Source of the DNA: CAYMTN01 sp964393335
GTDB lineage: Bacteria; Chloroflexota; Anaerolineae; Aggregatilineales; Aggregatilineaceae
Reading direction: 5' to 3'
Assembly (NCBI GenBank): GCA_964393335.1
Contig: CAYMTN010000217.1
Span: 1 to 9,235, forward strand
DNA: 9,235 bases
Below the pieces are notes generated by a model. It made no database searches, was not told the origin of the DNA, and saw only the letters and a program-made list of their open reading frames with translations. How positions within the stretch are numbered: the first letter of the stretch is position 1; the number at the start of each line of letters is the position of its first letter. Made by a program: the position numbers and the translations under genes. This document shows positions 6,374 to 9,235 of this stretch, in pieces.

Positions 6374-8206
6374 TCATCTCACCGTCGAGGGGCGAATCGT
6401 GTTTTGGCTCCAGTTGGCGAGAATCACGTCGAGTAGAGCGCTTGAGTCCACGTCCTGATGGTTCGTTGGGTCTGGCCCGTGCTCGAAGTTGAATTCATCG
6501 ACGCTCTGCCGGAACGGCATCCACGCCGGGTTAAAGACCCAGAACGCGTGATTCATCCCCCGCTGCTCGAACAACGCCATCTCATCCCGCATGAAGTCCG
6601 CCGCATTCGGCACCCAGCGGACCGCGCCGTATTCGTTCACCGCGACGGGCACCCCGTACCGTACTTTGAAAGCGTCGATGATGGACAGAAAACCGTCCAG
6701 CCAGGCGCGGTTGAAGTCGTCGGGTTCGCCGTCCCAGTTCAGGTCGAACCGGCCTGGATAGGTGTTGCTGCCGGACGGTTCCTGGTGGGTGTATTGGTCC
6801 TGTGGTTCGTATTGGTGCACCATGTAGACCACACGCGGATCGTCCACCGGCTTCAGGTAGGGCAGCCAGCGCACGCCACCCCATCCCATCGCGCTGACCA
6901 GGATTGGCGTATTGGTATCGACTTCGCGGATCGCTTCCACCACCTGCGGGTAGAACCGGTTCCAGTCGTAGAGCGTGCCCGCATAGGTGGGGTAAAACTC
7001 GCTGCCATCCCAGATTTCAAGCAAGCGGCCCGGTGCGTTGGGCTCACACATCAGGTCATAGCCAACAACCACCGGGTTATCACGGTACCGCGCGGCTGCC
7101 GTGCGCCACATCTCGGCCCAGGCATCCTGGGCAGCCTGATCGGTCCACACATTCTCGACTACCAAACTGGGATCGCCCCAATCACCCGCTATGATCCCGG
7201 CATCGTAGAAGGTGAAATCACTGCGCCCCGGCCCGGTCCGGAATGTGATCACGGCGAACAGATCGGCCTGCGCCACCATCACCAACAAGGTGTCCCAATG
7301 GGCCTGGACCTCCTCGTCCAGTACATACGGTGGCGTCTCAGTAAAAAAGCCAGGGCCGGAGAGATTGACATAGTTCGCGCCCAACGCTGCCAGCCGGTCG
7401 AAATCTGCCTGCGTGTACGGAGGGCCAACATAGTCAGCCCCCAGGAACTCCGGCCCGTCCCATTCGGGCACCACCACGCGCTGCCAGATATTCGCGCCGC
7501 GCAGTTGAGTTCCGCCCGTCCACAGGGCGAACTTATCATACGTGCCCACGACTGGTTCAGGCCCAGCTTCTGGAATGGTCGTCTCACCGGTTTCCGGCGC
7601 TGAGTCGGTGTGCATGGTCATGCGCAGATCGTCGATCCAGATCGTCCCCACCTGAGTCGGGCCCGGCAGAATGAGCAGTTCGGCAGCGCGAGAGGGATCA
7701 GGCACCTCCATGCCACTCGCGCCCACCCATTCGGATTTGGCGAAGACCTCCCATCTGAGAGTCACCTCCGTCCAATTCTCGCCGGGCGTCTGCACGGTCG
7801 CATAAAACGGAGTATAACCTCCGGCTGCCGGATTGGTTTGGGCTGGATCGCTGACGTTCAATACGAACGTGATCGCCAGATTGCGCTGGTCGCTGCGCCA
7901 GACGAACTGGATACCGTCCGAGTCCGCCCAGCGCACAGGGTCGGTGATCCCCATACCACAGCCAGGATACGCATCCGGGGGAATGTCAAATCCCACGCGC
8001 AGCGCCTGCATGCTCTCATATCCCGGCGATTCCGGCCCGCAGTCGAGTGTCGCGCCTTCCTCCCAGAACCACCAACGATCAACCACGCCCTGGTCTTCAA
8101 AGTCGTCGATCAGGCCGCTGTCCTGTCCAAACGATGGCGTGACGCTTGTTATCAATCCCACGATGAACAGCAGCAATCCGATGCGTCCCCATGTCTGCCT
8201 GGTCAT
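6374..8206 (-). CDS. Secreted GH5-like glycoside hydrolase (cellulase family) with N-terminal carbohydrate-binding-like domain
   Basis: A 610-residue exported enzyme. The ATG at 8206 was chosen because AGGAGG (8220-8215) lies 8 bases before it and a Sec signal peptide follows at once (TRQTWGR, then a hydrophobic run LLLFIVGLITSV, with likely cleavage near SFGQ). Residues about 30-197 form a beta-sandwich like CBM11/CIA30 domains (LIDDFED start, IWIDDLRM end, possible C56-C83 disulfide). A proline/glutamate-rich linker follows. The (beta/alpha)8 GH5-type catalytic domain runs from about 233 to 600: LRGANIW start, acid/base E388 in MCEPN, HQY at 464-466, nucleophile E525 in VNEYG and a strand-8 tryptophan (HAFWVFNPAW). 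It probably hydrolyses beta-1,4 or beta-1,3 glucans, mannans or similar outside the cell; the substrate cannot be read from sequence. Oddly, the residue before the acid/base is Cys387 where GH5 enzymes usually have Asn. It has its own promoter and terminator and is bracketed by the two repeat copies. Confidence 0.88.
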   Translation of the reverse strand: MTRQTWGRIGLLLFIVGLITSVTPSFGQDSGLIDDFEDQGVVDRWWFWEEGATLDCGPESPGYESMQALRVGFDIPPDAYPGCGMGITDPVRWADSDGIQFVWRSDQRNLAITFVLNVSDPAQTNPAAGGYTPFYATVQTPGENWTEVTLRWEVFAKSEWVGASGMEVPDPSRAAELLILPGPTQVGTIWIDDLRMTMHTDSAPETGETTIPEAGPEPVVGTYDKFALWTGGTQLRGANIWQRVVVPEWDGPEFLGADYVGPPYTQADFDRLAALGANYVNLSGPGFFTETPPYVLDEEVQAHWDTLLVMVAQADLFAVITFRTGPGRSDFTFYDAGIIAGDWGDPSLVVENVWTDQAAQDAWAEMWRTAAARYRDNPVVVGYDLMCEPNAPGRLLEIWDGSEFYPTYAGTLYDWNRFYPQVVEAIREVDTNTPILVSAMGWGGVRWLPYLKPVDDPRVVYMVHQYEPQDQYTHQEPSGSNTYPGRFDLNWDGEPDDFNRAWLDGFLSIIDAFKVRYGVPVAVNEYGAVRWVPNAADFMRDEMALFEQRGMNHAFWVFNPAWMPFRQSVDEFNFEHGPDPTNHQDVDSSALLDVILANWSQNTIRPSTVR

Positions 8207-8271
8207 CTTGCACCCCTCCTGACTATCGTCCCGCAGCATGCGCCGAACATCGTCTCGTTCGTGTGATGGGT

Positions 8272-8307
8272 TATCTCTATTATATTCCTGTCTGCTTGCC
8301 AACAAGA
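8272..8307 (-). promoter_or_regulatory. Candidate promoter of the cellulase gene
   Basis: On the - strand an exact TATAAT lies at 8284-8279, which would start transcription near 8272 and give a leader of about 65 bases. The -35 region near 8307-8302 matches the consensus poorly (TCTTGT at 17-base spacing). A small palindrome, CTTG-CCAA-CAAG (8295-8306), overlaps that position and could be an operator, which would fit activator- or repressor-controlled sugar-degradation genes. Confidence 0.45.
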
Positions 8308-8320
8308 GCTGTGGGCTGTC

Positions 8321-8520
8321 GCCAGAATGGTTCTGAGAGCTTCCACCTGCAACCAACAGGCGTAACAGAGTCAGGGAGACAAGCGTCCCTCATAGTTTTC
8401 ACTCCGGTTGCCGGCCACACGCTACACTCGCGGCCCGGTCACAGCGCACTCACTCGCGGTCCCGGTCCTGCCTAAGCCAGCCTTTTAGCCTATTGGTTAT
8501 CACGGGGTAGGGCGCTGTCA
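8321..8520. repeat. Dispersed repeat, copy 2 (longer form)
   Basis: This is a direct repeat of 6000-6174 in the same orientation: near-identical at the left edge, about 70% by eye in the middle, and identical over the 58 bases 8440-8497. It is 25 bases longer, almost entirely because of an internal tandem duplication at 8416-8466. It lies upstream of the cellulase promoter and overlaps the last ten codons of the small membrane-protein gene. The gap 8207-8489 between those two genes holds only this repeat and the promoter. Confidence 0.85.
8416..8466. repeat. Imperfect tandem duplication inside repeat copy 2
   Basis: Unit 1 (8416-8439) and unit 2 (8440-8466) share the pattern CACA-CGC-CACTCGCGG-CCCGGT with small insertions in unit 2. 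Copy 1 has only one unit, the one matching unit 2 exactly. Copy 2 therefore gained a unit, or copy 1 lost one. Confidence 0.7.
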
Positions 8521-8849
8521 CGGTTCCGCCGTGACACTTCGCGTATTTCCAGTTGGCGCATCCACAGCGGCTTTTCAGAGAAGCTGAAATCGTGCGCATC
8601 ATAGTCATCCGGTTTCTGGCGCTCAGGGACGGGTTGAAGCTGGCTCCTCGCCCACAGGTCCAGGACCATCACGAGAATCACAGCCCCAATGAGTTGCAGG
8701 CCAAACCCCTGGAAGAAGGTTTCAACGCTTCCAGCACCGAGGCTGAAGAACGACAGTGTACCAAGGGCAAACAGCGTGCCCACGAGGGCCCGCATGGTGG
8801 GATTGGTGAGCAAGAGGGCAGGTTCGGTGGGTGACATGGTGCGCTGCAT
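8490..8849 (-). CDS. Small two-helix membrane protein of unknown function
   Basis: A 119-residue protein that I do not recognise. Two hydrophobic segments are clear: about 19-38 (MRALVGTLFALGTLSFFSL) and about 49-67 (FGLQLIGAVILVMVLDLWA), joined by a short loop. A charged, probably cytoplasmic C-terminal tail of about 50 residues follows. The ATG at 8849 was chosen because AGGAG lies 9 bases upstream on the - strand; ATG 8837 (MSPTEP) is a possible second choice. The gene is co-directional with the cellulase gene downstream, but about 280 bases and a separate promoter candidate divide them, so a shared transcript is uncertain. The last residues (DSALPRDNQ) and the stop are encoded by repeat copy 2, so the native C-terminus may have been different. 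A perfect 8-bp hairpin (8516-8523 with 8529-8536) lies inside the tail codons. Confidence 0.6.
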   Translation of the reverse strand: MQRTMSPTEPALLLTNPTMRALVGTLFALGTLSFFSLGAGSVETFFQGFGLQLIGAVILVMVLDLWARSQLQPVPERQKPDDYDAHDFSFSEKPLWMRQLEIREVSRRNRDSALPRDNQ

Positions 8850-9235
8850 GGATCATCACTCCTGAGGCTGTGGGTAGAATCGTTATGGCACCCCACAAAA
8901 ATAACCCCGGTTGGCACGATCACGCAATTCCAAGAGAAGGCCAACACCATGTCAACCTGATTGAGGATATAAGACTACGAAGGATGACCGTTTCTACCTG
9001 GAGGACATGCTTGCGCATCACCGACCGGGTGAATTCTGTGGCCGTAGCGGCCCGTATAGGACGATCTGCACCCACTCAAAGTAACGCTTCAGGCGATGCT
9101 GCAGGCCGTGAATGATGCCGATCAGAAATGATCCCCGTAGTTGACCACTCGTGGCTGATCCACTGGCTTCCTTTGAATCCCTAGTGGACTAACCGCAGTG
9201 ATTTGACAAGTAAAGGAAAAGGTGGTTTTCTAAAG
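8850..9235. other. Stretch without an intact gene
   Basis: Apart from the weak HepT-like remnant, I see no gene here. A - strand open stretch of about 55 codons (about 9185-9019) contains a plausible-looking IGIIHGLQHRLKRYFEWVQ run but has no start codon and no family I recognise. A TTGACA hexamer near 9203-9208 has no good -10 partner before the window ends. Confidence 0.4.
8965..9084 (+). pseudogene. Possible remnant of a HepT-like toxin gene
   Basis: This 39-codon open stretch has no start codon and a stop directly upstream. It begins with TTKDDRFYLEDML, which resembles the N-terminus of HepT-family (DUF86) RNase toxins, typically MxxDDRxYLEDML, followed by an EF-GRS segment compatible with the family's next helix. 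After that the similarity is lost. A frame one base off continues with DDLHPLKVTLQAMLQAV up to about 9128. No MNT-type nucleotidyltransferase partner is visible. The match is by memory of the family pattern only, so a chance resemblance is quite possible. Confidence 0.2.

Noticed and set aside
6458..7603. Long + strand frame of 381 codons inside the cellulase gene
   Set aside because: It is antisense to conserved GH5 sequence and rich in Arg, His and Pro, typical of a shadow frame of a GC-rich gene.
7610..8266. + strand frame of 218 codons opposite the cellulase N-terminus
   Set aside because: It is antisense to the signal peptide and carbohydrate-binding-like domain, with no ribosome site or family similarity.
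8207..8356. Upstream extension of the cellulase frame to an ATG at 8356
   Set aside because: The extra 50 residues lie across the promoter candidate and repeat copy 2, and would place the signal peptide inside the protein; ATG 8206 has an AGGAGG and starts the signal peptide.
8315..8519. GCTGTC on both sides of repeat copy 2, as a possible target-site duplication
   Set aside because: The right-hand GCTGTC is part of the shared repeat (also in copy 1), and copy 1 has no matching left flank, so chance is the simpler explanation.
8516..8536. Perfect 8-bp hairpin as a terminator
   Set aside because: It lies inside the coding end of the membrane-protein gene and has no T run on either strand.

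Overview
The window is about 58-60% GC and looks like bacterial chromosome. The gene style (secreted cellulase with an N-terminal beta-sandwich, small toxin-antitoxin genes, a large COG1743-type methylase) would fit Chloroflexota. That taxon is only a guess, because there is no rRNA, tRNA or single-copy marker here.

Left half (about 54-6015, + strand): a tightly packed, apparently co-directional operon that looks like a phage-defence / DNA-modification locus. It holds, in order, the C-terminal part of a DUF1156/COG1743-type adenine-specific DNA methylase with its catalytic DPPY motif; a DUF4258 (RelE/MqsR-like) small protein; a YgiT-type zinc-finger (MqsA-like) small protein; a very large PLD-nuclease plus SNF2-type helicase, split into two open frames by a one-base deletion between helicase motifs V and VI; and a DUF1902/HicB-like small protein. 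The first three genes overlap by 1 to 4 bases and the next gaps are 12 and 19 bases, so transcription and partly translation are probably coupled. The toxin-antitoxin-like pair sits inside the defence operon. The methylase lacks its N-terminal half in the window and the helicase frame is broken, so the locus is either decaying or affected by sequence error near a contig edge.

Middle (6016-6373): no gene. It carries copy 1 of a dispersed repeat and a strong intrinsic terminator that reads on the - strand for the cellulase gene.

Right half (6374-8849, - strand): a secreted GH5-like cellulase with a signal peptide, an N-terminal carbohydrate-binding-like domain and both catalytic glutamates, and upstream of it a small two-helix membrane protein of unknown function. 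A second, longer copy of the dispersed repeat lies between these two genes. The two copies are direct repeats bracketing the cellulase gene. At its outer edges the repeat supplies the last codons and stop of the DUF1902 gene (copy 1) and of the membrane-protein gene (copy 2).

Right end (8850-9235): no intact gene. A short stretch resembles the N-terminus of HepT-family toxins and may be a gene remnant.
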